Part shown: positions 8,539 to 16,610 of the stretch, one piece after another
How positions within the stretch are numbered: the stretch's first letter is position 1
Layout of the letters: each line of letters begins with the position of its first letter
Source: Sphingobacterium faecale
GTDB taxonomy: Bacteria > Bacteroidota > Bacteroidia > Sphingobacteriales > Sphingobacteriaceae
Direction of reading: 5' to 3'
DNA: 64,000 nucleotides
Assembly: GCF_016746095.1 (NCBI RefSeq)
Contig: NZ_JAERTY010000002.1
Coordinates: 310,001-374,000, forward strand
Program-made: the position numbers and the translations under genes
Notes under the pieces: model-generated
Told to the model about the DNA's origin: nothing
The model's database searches: none
Seen by the model: only the letters and a program-made list of their open reading frames with translations

Positions 8539-9179
8539 TATATAAAATAGGAGATTTAGTTCGTTTTGTAGACGAACCCATTGAGGGGCATATTACCTCT
8601 ATTCAGACCAACGATGTTATTGGCGTTACAGATGATACAGGTTTTGAGATTCCGGTTTTAAAAACCAAGGTGACACTTGTACACGGAAATATGAGGATGC
8701 CCGAAGATGAGCTAGAAGAAAGTGCTTCTACGTCAAACCTACCGTTTGTCGATAGAGGAATTTTCATAGGCGTAGCAGGTGAGCAAAAAAACGGTATAGC
8801 TAAGTTTTATATCGTTAATGAAACGTCTTTTGAACTTTTGGTAAGTGTTTCTGTATTGTCTGGAACCAAAGTGACAGGCGTTTTCGGGAATTTGATTCCA
8901 AAGCATGATTATGCTCAATTCTATATGGCTAATTTTGCTGCTGTAGGTAAATGGCCTACGTTCCATATACAGATAATTCAACATAGTAAGACATCACAGC
9001 CGCGGCAGCAACCGTTGAATAAGGAGTTCCGTGTGAAACCATTGGATCTGATAAACTCTAAGGAGAGGGTAGAGATGTTGAATGATAAAGTATGGCTGTA
9101 TGAACTGGATAAAGAAGAAGAGGATATTGGATTGGATAAATTGAAATCCCATTTCATATCACACCGACCGAATAAGTGA
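8535..9179 (+). CDS. DUF2027-domain protein without an Smr domain
   Basis: 214 residues. The N-terminal part (KIGDLVRFVDEPIEGHITSI, then DDTGFEIPVLKTKVTLVH) matches the start of DUF2027 proteins of Bacteroidota, followed by the beta-rich middle part. Family members are usually about 350-400 residues and end in a C-terminal Smr (MutS2-like nuclease) domain; here the protein stops before it and a terminator follows directly, so no Smr coding sequence remains. Whether this is a genus-wide short form or a truncation cannot be told from one sequence. The start overlaps the PLP-enzyme stop codon (ATGA). Confidence 0.7.
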   Translation: MIYKIGDLVRFVDEPIEGHITSIQTNDVIGVTDDTGFEIPVLKTKVTLVHGNMRMPEDELEESASTSNLPFVDRGIFIGVAGEQKNGIAKFYIVNETSFELLVSVSVLSGTKVTGVFGNLIPKHDYAQFYMANFAAVGKWPTFHIQIIQHSKTSQPRQQPLNKEFRVKPLDLINSKERVEMLNDKVWLYELDKEEEDIGLDKLKSHFISHRPNK

Positions 9180-9194
9180 TGGTATTAATGTCAT

Positions 9195-9237
9195 AAAAAA
9201 ACCTGCTTTATAATTTAAAGCAGGTTTTTTATTTTTC
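9195..9237. terminator. Bidirectional terminator between the DUF2027 gene and tsf
   Basis: A 15-bp stem (AAAAAACCTGCTTTA and TAAAGCAGGTTTTTT, short loop) with an A-run on the left and a T-run on the right serves both convergent transcripts: the plus-strand aat/PLP/DUF2027 unit and the minus-strand rplM-rpsI-rpsB-tsf unit. Confidence 0.9.
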
Positions 9238-9252
9238 GAGTAGATACTCTAA

Positions 9253-10089
9253 TTATTCTCCTAATTGAACGCGTTTGAACGCAGTTACAGTCAATCCTTT
9301 AGAAACTGAATCTAAGAATTGAGCGATGTTTTTAGATGAATCTTTTACGAACTCTTGGTTCAATAAAGTGTTCTCTTTGTAGAATTTATTCAATTTACCA
9401 GCAGCGATTTTTTCTACCATTTCTTCAGGTTTACCTTCTGCACGGATTTGCTCTTTAGCAATTTCTAATTCGCGCTCGATAGTTTTTGAATCAACGCCAT
9501 CTTTATCGATAGAAACTGGGTTCATGGCTGCAATTTGCATAGCTACGTCTTTACCTGCTTCTTCAGCTCCTGCTGCGTCAGCAGAAAGACCTACTAATAC
9601 ACCTAAACGGTAGTTACCGTGGATATAAGCTACTACTTTTTCACCTGTTACGATTTCGTATTTAGAAACGTCGATTTTCTCTCCGATAACACCAGTTTGC
9701 TCGATTAACGCTTCTGAAATAACTTTTCCATCAACTGTTAAAGCTTTTAATGCATCCAAAGAAGCTGGAGTATTAGCTAAAGCTACGTCAGCGATTTTAT
9801 CTGCGAAAGCTACGAAATCAGCATTTTTAGCGACGAAGTCAGTTTCACAGTTAACTTCTACCACGATACCAGTTTTACCATCCGCTGAAGATTTAGCGAT
9901 GATAACACCTTCGTTAGAATCACGGTCCTGACGGCTAGCAGCTACTTTAGCTCCTTTTTTGCGTAGGTAGTCAACAGCAGCTTCGAAATCGCCATTTGCT
10001 TCTACTAGAGCTTTTTTACAATCCATCATACCTGCGCCTGTTTGTTGACGCAATTTGTTTACATCTGATGCAGAAATTTGTACTGACAT
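9253..10089 (-). CDS. tsf: Translation elongation factor Ts
   Basis: 278 residues; the guanine-nucleotide exchange factor of EF-Tu. The N-terminal UBA-like domain with KLRQQTGAGMMDCKKAL and the TDFVAKN motif that contacts EF-Tu are clear. It is the last gene of rplM-rpsI-rpsB-tsf, but a terminator-like hairpin lies before it and a separate -7 box (10136-10129) is found 40 bp upstream of its ATG, so its expression is likely partly independent of rpsB. Confidence 0.97.
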   Translation of the reverse strand: MSVQISASDVNKLRQQTGAGMMDCKKALVEANGDFEAAVDYLRKKGAKVAASRQDRDSNEGVIIAKSSADGKTGIVVEVNCETDFVAKNADFVAFADKIADVALANTPASLDALKALTVDGKVISEALIEQTGVIGEKIDVSKYEIVTGEKVVAYIHGNYRLGVLVGLSADAAGAEEAGKDVAMQIAAMNPVSIDKDGVDSKTIERELEIAKEQIRAEGKPEEMVEKIAAGKLNKFYKENTLLNQEFVKDSSKNIAQFLDSVSKGLTVTAFKRVQLGE

Positions 10090-10128
10090 GATATTTTATT
10101 TTTTTTAAAATTACAATTGTAGGATTAA

Positions 10129-10136
10129 CAAAAGTA
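10129..10136 (-). promoter_or_regulatory. tsf promoter, -7 box
   Basis: The minus strand reads TACTTTTG, a perfect TAnnTTTG match, placed between the rpsB-tsf hairpin and the tsf ATG. The implied 5' leader is about 33 nt. Confidence 0.5.
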
Positions 10137-10165
10137 TACTTTGTAAGTAAAGCTATTGTTAATGT

Positions 10166-10238
10166 TATAAAAAGAAACCGGATAGACAGGTTTGTTTAAG
10201 GAAGCTTTTCTTCCAGAAACCAACACTTGTCTATCCGG
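10166..10238 (-). terminator. Large nested hairpin/attenuating terminator between rpsB and tsf
   Basis: An outer 11-bp perfect stem (CCGGATAGACA at 10178-10188 with TGTCTATCCGG at 10228-10238), a 5-bp middle stem (GGTTT with AAACC) and a 5-bp inner stem (GGAAG with CTTCC at 10200-10214) form one compound structure. On the minus strand it is followed by a U-rich tract (TTTCTTTTTAT). It probably ends or reduces read-through from rpsB into tsf. Confidence 0.75.
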
Positions 10239-10253
10239 CTTAATATAGAATTA

Positions 10254-11060
10254 TTATTCTACGTCTTTTGCTTTACGAGTGCGTTTTCCTGGAGCAGCAT
10301 CTGTTGCTTCACCATTGTCAACTGCTGCTTTAGCTGCAACAGCTTCTTTTTCCGCATCTTCTTCTTTATCGCGTTTACGCTCTTCCAAACCTTCGATGAT
10401 TGCTTGTCCGATAATTCCTGCGATTAAGCTAATTGATTTAGTAGCGTCATCATTTGCTGGAATAGGGAAATCAATGTTAGTAGGGTCAGAGTTTGTATCT
10501 ACCATTGCAAAAGTAGGAATGTTTAATTTAATAGCTTCAGCTACTGCAATGTGCTCTTTTTTCACGTCGATGATGAATAAAGCTGCTGGTAGACGATTCA
10601 AATCAGCGATACCTCCTAAAAGGTTTTCTAATTTGATACGCTCACGCTGAATCATTAATTTTTCCTTTTTAGATAATACATCGAATGTACCGTCTTTTTG
10701 CATTTTGTCGATGTTAGACATCTTTTTGATAGACTTACGAACTGTTGCGAAGTTTGTAAGCATACCACCTAACCAACGCTCTGTAACATAAGGCATGTTT
10801 ACATCCTTAGCTTGTTGTGCGATGATTTCTTTTGCTTGTTTTTTCGTAGCTACGAATAAAACTTTACGACCTGATTTTACGATTTGCTTAATAGCAGAAG
10901 AAGCTTCTTCTAATTTCGTAAGAGTCTTGTTTAAATCGATAATGTGAATACCGTTGCGTTCCATGAAAATGTACTTAGCCATTTTCGGGTCCCATTTACG
11001 AGTAAGGTGACCAAAGTGAACACCAGCATCCAATAAATCTTGATAAGTAGTTCTTGCCAT
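10254..11060 (-). CDS. rpsB: 30S ribosomal protein S2
   Basis: 268 residues. The S2 signature is clear: DLLDAGVHFGHLTRKWDPKM near the start, WLGGMLTNFATVRKSI, and AIKLNIPTFAMVDTNSDP. The C-terminal tail of about 40 residues is rich in Lys, Ala, Glu and Asp, as in other Bacteroidota S2 proteins. It follows rpsI by 18 bp in the operon rplM-rpsI-rpsB-tsf. Confidence 0.98.
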   Translation of the reverse strand: MARTTYQDLLDAGVHFGHLTRKWDPKMAKYIFMERNGIHIIDLNKTLTKLEEASSAIKQIVKSGRKVLFVATKKQAKEIIAQQAKDVNMPYVTERWLGGMLTNFATVRKSIKKMSNIDKMQKDGTFDVLSKKEKLMIQRERIKLENLLGGIADLNRLPAALFIIDVKKEHIAVAEAIKLNIPTFAMVDTNSDPTNIDFPIPANDDATKSISLIAGIIGQAIIEGLEERKRDKEEDAEKEAVAAKAAVDNGEATDAAPGKRTRKAKDVE

Positions 11061-11078
11061 TTTGTGATCCTCCTTTGA

Positions 11079-11465
11079 TTAACGTTTACTGAATTGGAAT
11101 CTTCTACGAGCTTTTTTGCGTCCTGGTTTTTTACGCTCAACCATACGGTCATCACGCGTTACTAAACCTTTAGCACGTAAAGCTGGTTTTACTTCTGGGT
11201 CTAGCTCAACTAGTGCTTTAGCAATTGCTAAACGTACCGCTTCTGCTTGACCTTTAACTCCACCACCATGAACGTTAACTTTAACATCAAAATTTGTTAG
11301 TGACTCTGCTACTAATAAAGATTGAGTAGCAATGTACTGCAAAGGCAATGTTGGGAAATACTCTTTGTAGTCTTTACCATTGATGGTAATGTTTCCGCTT
11401 CCTGCTCCTAAGTAAATACGAGCAACAGCAGTTTTTCTTCTTCCTGAAGTGTTAGTTGTTGACAT
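11079..11465 (-). CDS. rpsI: 30S ribosomal protein S9
   Basis: 128 residues, full length. The start TSGRRKTAVARIYLGAGSG, the middle motif HGGGVKGQAEAVRLAIAKAL and the basic C-terminus ending in FQFSKR, whose last residues reach the P-site tRNA, identify S9. It follows rplM after 11 bp, the standard L13-S9 pair. Confidence 0.98.
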   Translation of the reverse strand: MSTTNTSGRRKTAVARIYLGAGSGNITINGKDYKEYFPTLPLQYIATQSLLVAESLTNFDVKVNVHGGGVKGQAEAVRLAIAKALVELDPEVKPALRAKGLVTRDDRMVERKKPGRKKARRRFQFSKR

Positions 11466-11476
11466 AATAATGCTCC

Positions 11477-11920
11477 TTAGAATTTAACGGGTTTTGGGTT
11501 TTGTGCCTCATGTTTGTGTTCTCCACCAGCGTAAACAAAAAGATTTTTGTATAACTGACGGCCAAGACGGTTCTTAGGTAACATACCACGAACAGCCTTC
11601 TCGATGATGCGCTCTGGGTGTTTTGCCATTAATTCTTTAGGAGACACAAAACGCTGACCACCTGGATAGCCAGTGTAGCGAACATAAGTTTTGTCGCCTA
11701 ATTTGTTTCCTGTCAATTTAACCTTGTCTGCATTGATAACAATCACGTTATCACCGCAGTCTACGTGTGGGGTGAATGTAGGCTTGTGTTTTCCACGAAT
11801 TACTTTCGCAATTTCACTGGCCAAGCGCCCCAAGATCTCGCCCTCAGCGTCAACAACGATCCACTCTTTGTTAACGGTGTTCTTGTTGGCAGAGACAGTT
11901 TTGTAACTTAACGTATTCAC
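11477..11920 (-). CDS. rplM: 50S ribosomal protein L13
   Basis: 147 residues. Diagnostic segments are [40 protein letters not shown] and [13 protein letters not shown]. The start codon is GTG at 11920; no in-frame ATG is close and the protein begins correctly at this position for Bacteroidota L13. It is the first gene of the rplM-rpsI-rpsB-tsf operon. Confidence 0.97.
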   Translation of the reverse strand: MNTLSYKTVSANKNTVNKEWIVVDAEGEILGRLASEIAKVIRGKHKPTFTPHVDCGDNVIVINADKVKLTGNKLGDKTYVRYTGYPGGQRFVSPKELMAKHPERIIEKAVRGMLPKNRLGRQLYKNLFVYAGGEHKHEAQNPKPVKF

Positions 11921-11981
11921 TTGCTTTTATTTAATTAATTAAACTTGTTATTTACCAATCGTAATCACTACAATTGGATTG

Positions 11982-12014
11982 CAAAGGTATGATTTTTATT
12001 TTGTAATCTGCAAC
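11982..12014 (-). promoter_or_regulatory. rplM operon promoter
   Basis: The minus strand has TACCTTTG (11989-11982) as the -7 box and TTG at 12013-12011 as the -33 element with a 21-nt spacer, a good Bacteroidota promoter. The implied leader before the GTG is about 55 nt. The rest of the stretch up to the TPR gene start (12015-12268) shows nothing further that I can support. Confidence 0.65.
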
Positions 12015-12268
12015 AAGTTGTATTCTTTTATTTTACTCTTATCACTTGTCTTTTGTGGTTGTATTTAACTGATATAAGGGAGATTGGATTATCGAATAGT
12101 TCTTTTGCGGTAAGGAGATGCAAAGAAATGAAAAAATTAACATTTATTAATGTCGTTGGAATTAAACTTTTTGATACTATTGTGTTCTTTTTTTAAGGCA
12201 ATATGTTACCTTAGTAAAAGGTGTTACTATGATTTCTAAAGATGGTATTAAGTATAAAAGTAGCGAAT

Positions 12269-13954
12269 ATGCTAAAGAAGGGGGTAGTATTGGGGCTGTT
12301 ATTGTTTGCTGCAAGGGTTCAGGCGCAACATGTAGATCCTCCCTATAAGACGCGTTTGGCAAAGGTTGAGGAGAAGTTGAAAATAGGGGATTTTAGAGAA
12401 GCTATGGGCGAAATGGACCGTATCACAGCGGATTACCCGAATGCGGCAGAAGTATACTACGCGAAGGCCCTGTTGTTTGGTCAAACTGGTAATTATGATG
12501 AAGCTTTAGAAAATGCTAAGACAGCCTATCGCTATGAGGAGACTCTGATGCATGCCAACCTGCTCGTGGAACTTTATAAAAGTAAGCAGAATTGGTCAGA
12601 AGTTATCCCTGTTTTGGAAGAACTACGTGACAAAAATTCAAATATGACATCGATCGGAAGGGATTTGATTATGGCTCTTTCAAATGCAAAGAAACTAGAG
12701 GAGGCGATAGCTGTCTATCAAGACGAAGTAGACCGAGGCCATGGCTCAGATACTTTGGATGTCGTTTTGGCGGATGTGTATGTGATGCATGATCGCTTAA
12801 AAGATGCGGAACAGCTCTTAGAACCGTGGGATAGCCAGTCGACGTTAAGACATGTATATGGAACCTTGGGTTATTTGAATTTGCAAAAAGGTAAGAACAA
12901 GCAGGCTATAGGAGTTTTAGAAAGAGGACTGAAGTATAGTAAAGATCCGGTACTTTATTTGGATTTAGCAGACGCGTATAAAGCCGAAGGTAAAATGAAG
13001 ATGACGTTTGAGGTGCTAAAGCAAGCTTTTGAGTCCAACCGAGTTGATTTTGTAGATAAGCATCGTGTGATGTTGAATCTGATGAACCCAGGATTTAAAG
13101 ATTTTAACTTGGACCAGATTCAAGTGTTGGCCAATGCCTTGGTTTTAATGCATCCACGGATAGCTGAAAGCCATGTGGTTAAAGGTGAAGTGCTGTGGAG
13201 AAAAGGAAATACAGGGGAGGCACGCTCGCTATTTCTTACCGCCGTTGGTATCAATCCTAAGCACGTGGATGCGTGGCGTATGTTGATTAATACCGATCTA
13301 GGATTGAACGAGGTGGATGAAGCAATCCGTCATTCGAATGAGGCTATACGGGCTAATCCAGGTAATGCGATGTTGATGTATTTTTCTGGACTGGCTTTTA
13401 TGGTAAAGGAAGATTTTGAGAAAACACGTGTCATGTTGGAAATGGCTTTGGATCATAGTGAAGAAGAAAACACCTATTTAAGGTCAATTATTTATAGTGG
13501 CCTGGGAGATCTGTACCATCAGCTGAAAATGGATGCAGCTTCGGATGTAGCCTATGAAGAAGCTATACAATTGGATAGTACGAACAGCACGGCTATGAAT
13601 AATCTGGCTTATTATCTCTCTATTCGGAATAAGGATTTGGAGAAGGCTGCGGCGTATGCAAAAAAGGCCAATGAAATAGATGTGAATTCCGCGACCTTTC
13701 AAGATACTTATGCTTGGGTGTTATTTCAGCAGGGATATTATAAAGAAGCTGTCGTTTGGATGGAAAAGGCTATTAAATCCTCTTCGTCTGTTTCGCCGCT
13801 GTTGTGTGAGCATTATGGAGATATTCTTATTCAATTAGGCCGAGATAAAGAGGCTGTAAAACAATGGGAAAAGGCGCTAGCTCTCGCTAAAATGGGAGAA
13901 GTGAATGTAGAAAAGATCAAGTTAAAGATAAAAGAGAAGCGCTATGTGGAATAA
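12269..13954 (+). CDS. Secreted/periplasmic tetratricopeptide-repeat protein
   Basis: 561 residues from the ATG at 12269, where a clean signal peptide begins (lysine pair, then GVVLGLLLFAARVQAQ). An ATG nine codons upstream would put a tail before the signal peptide. The mature part is almost entirely TPR repeats, for example AEVYYAKALLFGQTGNYDEAL and NAMLMYFSGLAFMVKEDFEK. The same gene order, TPR protein then DUF4292 lipoprotein then coiled-coil LytM protein, recurs in Bacteroidota, which suggests a shared envelope assembly role. It overlaps the next gene by 11 bp. Confidence 0.82.
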   Translation: MLKKGVVLGLLLFAARVQAQHVDPPYKTRLAKVEEKLKIGDFREAMGEMDRITADYPNAAEVYYAKALLFGQTGNYDEALENAKTAYRYEETLMHANLLVELYKSKQNWSEVIPVLEELRDKNSNMTSIGRDLIMALSNAKKLEEAIAVYQDEVDRGHGSDTLDVVLADVYVMHDRLKDAEQLLEPWDSQSTLRHVYGTLGYLNLQKGKNKQAIGVLERGLKYSKDPVLYLDLADAYKAEGKMKMTFEVLKQAFESNRVDFVDKHRVMLNLMNPGFKDFNLDQIQVLANALVLMHPRIAESHVVKGEVLWRKGNTGEARSLFLTAVGINPKHVDAWRMLINTDLGLNEVDEAIRHSNEAIRANPGNAMLMYFSGLAFMVKEDFEKTRVMLEMALDHSEEENTYLRSIIYSGLGDLYHQLKMDAASDVAYEEAIQLDSTNSTAMNNLAYYLSIRNKDLEKAAAYAKKANEIDVNSATFQDTYAWVLFQQGYYKEAVVWMEKAIKSSSSVSPLLCEHYGDILIQLGRDKEAVKQWEKALALAKMGEVNVEKIKLKIKEKRYVE

Positions 13955-14714
13955 ATATGTGCTATTGTTGATGGCAGTATTGCTTGTATGGGGATGTGGC
14001 AGTAAGAAAAAAGCAACTCGTATTCAGGGTGGGCAAGGAGAGGTTTATATGAATGGTGCAGATGCTTATTTGATCAATAATCTTGATTTTAGGACTTTTA
14101 GTGGGAAGGCGAAGGCAAAAGTCGAATTTGATAATGAAAAACAGGACGTGACACTACATATACGAATTCTGCGCGACCGGGAAATTTGGATTTCTGTAAC
14201 TGCTACATTGATTAATTTTGAGGTTGCACGCGTGCGAATTACACCGGATAGCATTCAGATTCTAAATAAGATGAGGAGTGAATATATTGGTAAACGCTTT
14301 GATTACATACACCTTTATACCGGGACTGGTGTTTCTTTTTTTACACTACAGGATCTTTTTATGGCAAATGTATCCCAGTCTTTATTGCGAACCGATCGGG
14401 TTACAGTAGCTAGTGCTGTTGACGAGGTGCAGCTTGTTGGCGTAAGAGACGACCTGTCGTTTCAGTACAGTTTGAATGAAAAGAATAGGCCTAAAGTATT
14501 TCGGCTGAATGCGGTCGGAGGAAGCGATTATTTAGAATCTTTTTATAGTAATTTTGTTATTCTGGGTGGGTACAATTTTCCTCAGAATCAGCAAATACGG
14601 ATAGGAGCAGGAGAAATGAATATAAGTGCGATTTTAAATTACAGTAAGGCTGATTTTAATCAAGATATAGAAATGCCCTTTGCTGTTCCAGGGAAATATA
14701 AAGTAATAGAGTGA
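13944..14714 (+). CDS. DUF4292 lipoprotein
   Basis: 256 residues with a lipoprotein signal: hydrophobic stretch then LLVWGC, with the lipid-carrying Cys at about position 18. The remainder is beta-rich and resembles the DUF4292 family (LolA/LolB-like fold, by analogy), including RIRDRE-type strands and YNFPQNQQIRI near the end. Likely outer-membrane or inner-membrane anchored in the periplasm. The ATG overlaps the TPR gene by 11 bp, which indicates translational coupling; the LytM protein follows 100 bp later. Function unproven. Confidence 0.8.
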   Translation: MWNKYVLLLMAVLLVWGCGSKKKATRIQGGQGEVYMNGADAYLINNLDFRTFSGKAKAKVEFDNEKQDVTLHIRILRDREIWISVTATLINFEVARVRITPDSIQILNKMRSEYIGKRFDYIHLYTGTGVSFFTLQDLFMANVSQSLLRTDRVTVASAVDEVQLVGVRDDLSFQYSLNEKNRPKVFRLNAVGGSDYLESFYSNFVILGGYNFPQNQQIRIGAGEMNISAILNYSKADFNQDIEMPFAVPGKYKVIE

Positions 14715-14814
14715 TAGAAGGCAGGTGTTAAAAAGTGATTTTTATTAGGCAAGTAGTTGAGATATGTTTATTTTTGGAGGTTGTATAAAACGCTAAGTTA
14801 AGAAGTGGCAATTC

Positions 14815-16080
14815 ATGGTTTTTAAGAAAATATTACTCAGTGTATTCATTATTGGTGCATGTGTGCATCTTTCATACGGTCAAAGCAGTGCGGAATTAAA
14901 GAAGCAATTAGAGAAAATAAATGCTGATATTTCAGCTTTAAATAAAGAGTTGTCCGCCAAAACAAAAGAGAAACTTCTTTCTCAAAAAGAAGTAAATGCG
15001 CTGAGCCGTCAGTTGAATCTGAGAGAAGATAAGATTACGATAATAAATCGGGAATTGAATAATCTTTCTAAGCAGATAAATGATAATACAAAGTCTGTTA
15101 ATGAATTGAAGGCAGAGCTTGAAAAGATGAGACAAGATTATGAGAAAATGGTCTTGTTTGCATTCCGAAATAAAAATGCGTACAATAAGATGATGTTTAT
15201 CTTTGCTTCTAAAGATTTTAATCAGGCTTTCAAACGTGTGAAATATTTGCAACAGTTTACAGATGCACGTAAGATAAAGGCCGCTGAAATCGAAGGTGTG
15301 AAAAAGGAGATCGAATTGAAGATTGCACGTCTTGAGTCGGATCGGAAAATGCAGAATGAATTGTTGGCAGAGCAACGAAAAGAAAAAGATGTCATCGCCA
15401 AAGATCGTTCTGAGCATCAGGTTCAGTTGAATCAGTTAGCTAAAGAGGAGAAAAGTTTTAAAGGTCAGCTGTCGGTAAAACAACAGGAAAAGAAAAAAAT
15501 GGAGGCCTTGATACGAGCAGCTGTCCAGAGAGAGATAGCAGAGGAGAGGAGAAAAGCGGAAGCTGAACGTAAGCGTCTCGCAGAAGCAGAAGCTAAACGT
15601 ACGGGAAAGACAGTAGAAGAAGTCGAAAAGAAGACTCCTAAAAAGACAGACAGTGAGATCTTACGCTCTACACCAGAGGCAGCTAAATTGTCTGCAGACT
15701 TTAAGTCGAATAAGGGGCGGTTACCGTGGCCAGTGTCACAGGGAAATATTGTGCGAGGGTTTGGTATGAGAACTGTTGAAGGGGTATCTGCCTTTGAGCC
15801 GGATATTGCAATCCGTACTAGTTCTGGAGCTGCGGTTAAGGCTGTGTTTGATGGAGAAATTGTGCAAGCTATTTCAGGTGTGATAGTAGTACGGCATGGT
15901 GAGTATTTTAGTTTTTATTCTAATCTAGCTTCTATAGTTGTTCGGAGAGGACAGAAGGTCAGCAGGGGGCAACAGTTGGGGACCGCTGCTGATGATCCTG
16001 ATTTAGGATTCCCTATAGTGAACTTTGGACTGTCGCAAGGGCAGCAGGAGTTTGATCCATCTGCTTGGATAGCAAGATAG
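14815..16080 (+). CDS. EnvC-like coiled-coil protein with degenerate LytM (M23) domain
   Basis: 421 residues: signal peptide (about 1-22, ending SYGQ), a long coiled coil (about 25-265) rich in Lys and Glu, and a C-terminal LytM domain (about 300-421) with GFGMRT, VVRHGEYFSFYSNL and GQQLG. The zinc ligands of active M23 peptidases are missing: the first His-x3-Asp is replaced by EPDIAI and the final HxH by VNFGL. This is the pattern of EnvC/NlpD amidase activators rather than a peptidase, so the likely job is control of an amidase at division. Follows the DUF4292 gene. Confidence 0.85.
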   Translation: MVFKKILLSVFIIGACVHLSYGQSSAELKKQLEKINADISALNKELSAKTKEKLLSQKEVNALSRQLNLREDKITIINRELNNLSKQINDNTKSVNELKAELEKMRQDYEKMVLFAFRNKNAYNKMMFIFASKDFNQAFKRVKYLQQFTDARKIKAAEIEGVKKEIELKIARLESDRKMQNELLAEQRKEKDVIAKDRSEHQVQLNQLAKEEKSFKGQLSVKQQEKKKMEALIRAAVQREIAEERRKAEAERKRLAEAEAKRTGKTVEEVEKKTPKKTDSEILRSTPEAAKLSADFKSNKGRLPWPVSQGNIVRGFGMRTVEGVSAFEPDIAIRTSSGAAVKAVFDGEIVQAISGVIVVRHGEYFSFYSNLASIVVRRGQKVSRGQQLGTAADDPDLGFPIVNFGLSQGQQEFDPSAWIAR

Positions 16081-16106
16081 TTACGGGATATTAATTTATT
16101 AATATC

Positions 16107-16114
16107 TATATTTG
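16107..16114 (+). promoter_or_regulatory. tatA promoter, -7 box
   Basis: TATATTTG, a perfect TAnnTTTG match, lies between the LytM gene and tatA and would give a leader of about 45 nt. No clear -33 element. Confidence 0.45.
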
Positions 16115-16166
16115 TAAGTAAGGAGAGTTTATTGTAATAGTTTTTTATAAAGTATAATACAACAAA

Positions 16167-16367
16167 ATGTATACATCAAATTTATTATTTATAGGGACCC
16201 AAGAAATTATCATTATAGTTGTATTGGTTCTGTTATTGTTTGGAGGAAAGAAAATTCCAGAATTAATGCGTGGTTTGGGACGTGGTGTTAAAGAATTTAA
16301 GGACGGGCAAAAGGAAGAGCCGTCCGATCAAAAGAACAATACATCTGATAACACAAGCAATTCTTAA
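16167..16367 (+). CDS. tatA: Sec-independent protein translocase TatA/TatE
   Basis: 66 residues: one N-terminal membrane helix ([20 protein letters not shown]), the hallmark FGxxKIPEL hinge, an amphipathic helix ([14 protein letters not shown]) and a short polar tail. It forms the pore component of the twin-arginine translocase. No tatC is visible in the window, so the complex partner is encoded elsewhere. It has its own promoter and terminator, so it is probably monocistronic. Confidence 0.93.
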   Translation: MYTSNLLFIGTQEIIIIVVLVLLLFGGKKIPELMRGLGRGVKEFKDGQKEEPSDQKNNTSDNTSNS

Positions 16368-16385
16368 TGATTGCTCTTACATAGG

Positions 16386-16432
16386 AAAAGGATTTGATCT
16401 TCGCTTTGGAGGGTTGAATCCTTTTTTTTTGT
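16386..16432 (+). terminator. tatA terminator
   Basis: AAAAGGATT pairs with AATCCTTTT, followed by a long T-run just downstream of tatA. Confidence 0.75.
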
Positions 16433-16610
16433 AAGTGTTCGCCGTTTAAGGCCATTAAGATTTTTTTTCATGATGTTTTATCTTTTGCATTCGTGTTCAA
16501 GAGGTTGTCTGATAACATCGGGATCGGTTCATATCTGTTGAGTGTTCAAAAGAATCATGGAAATTTTATTTGTAAACCTTGCCCACTAGTCGGCTAAAAA
16601 ACTAGAAAGC

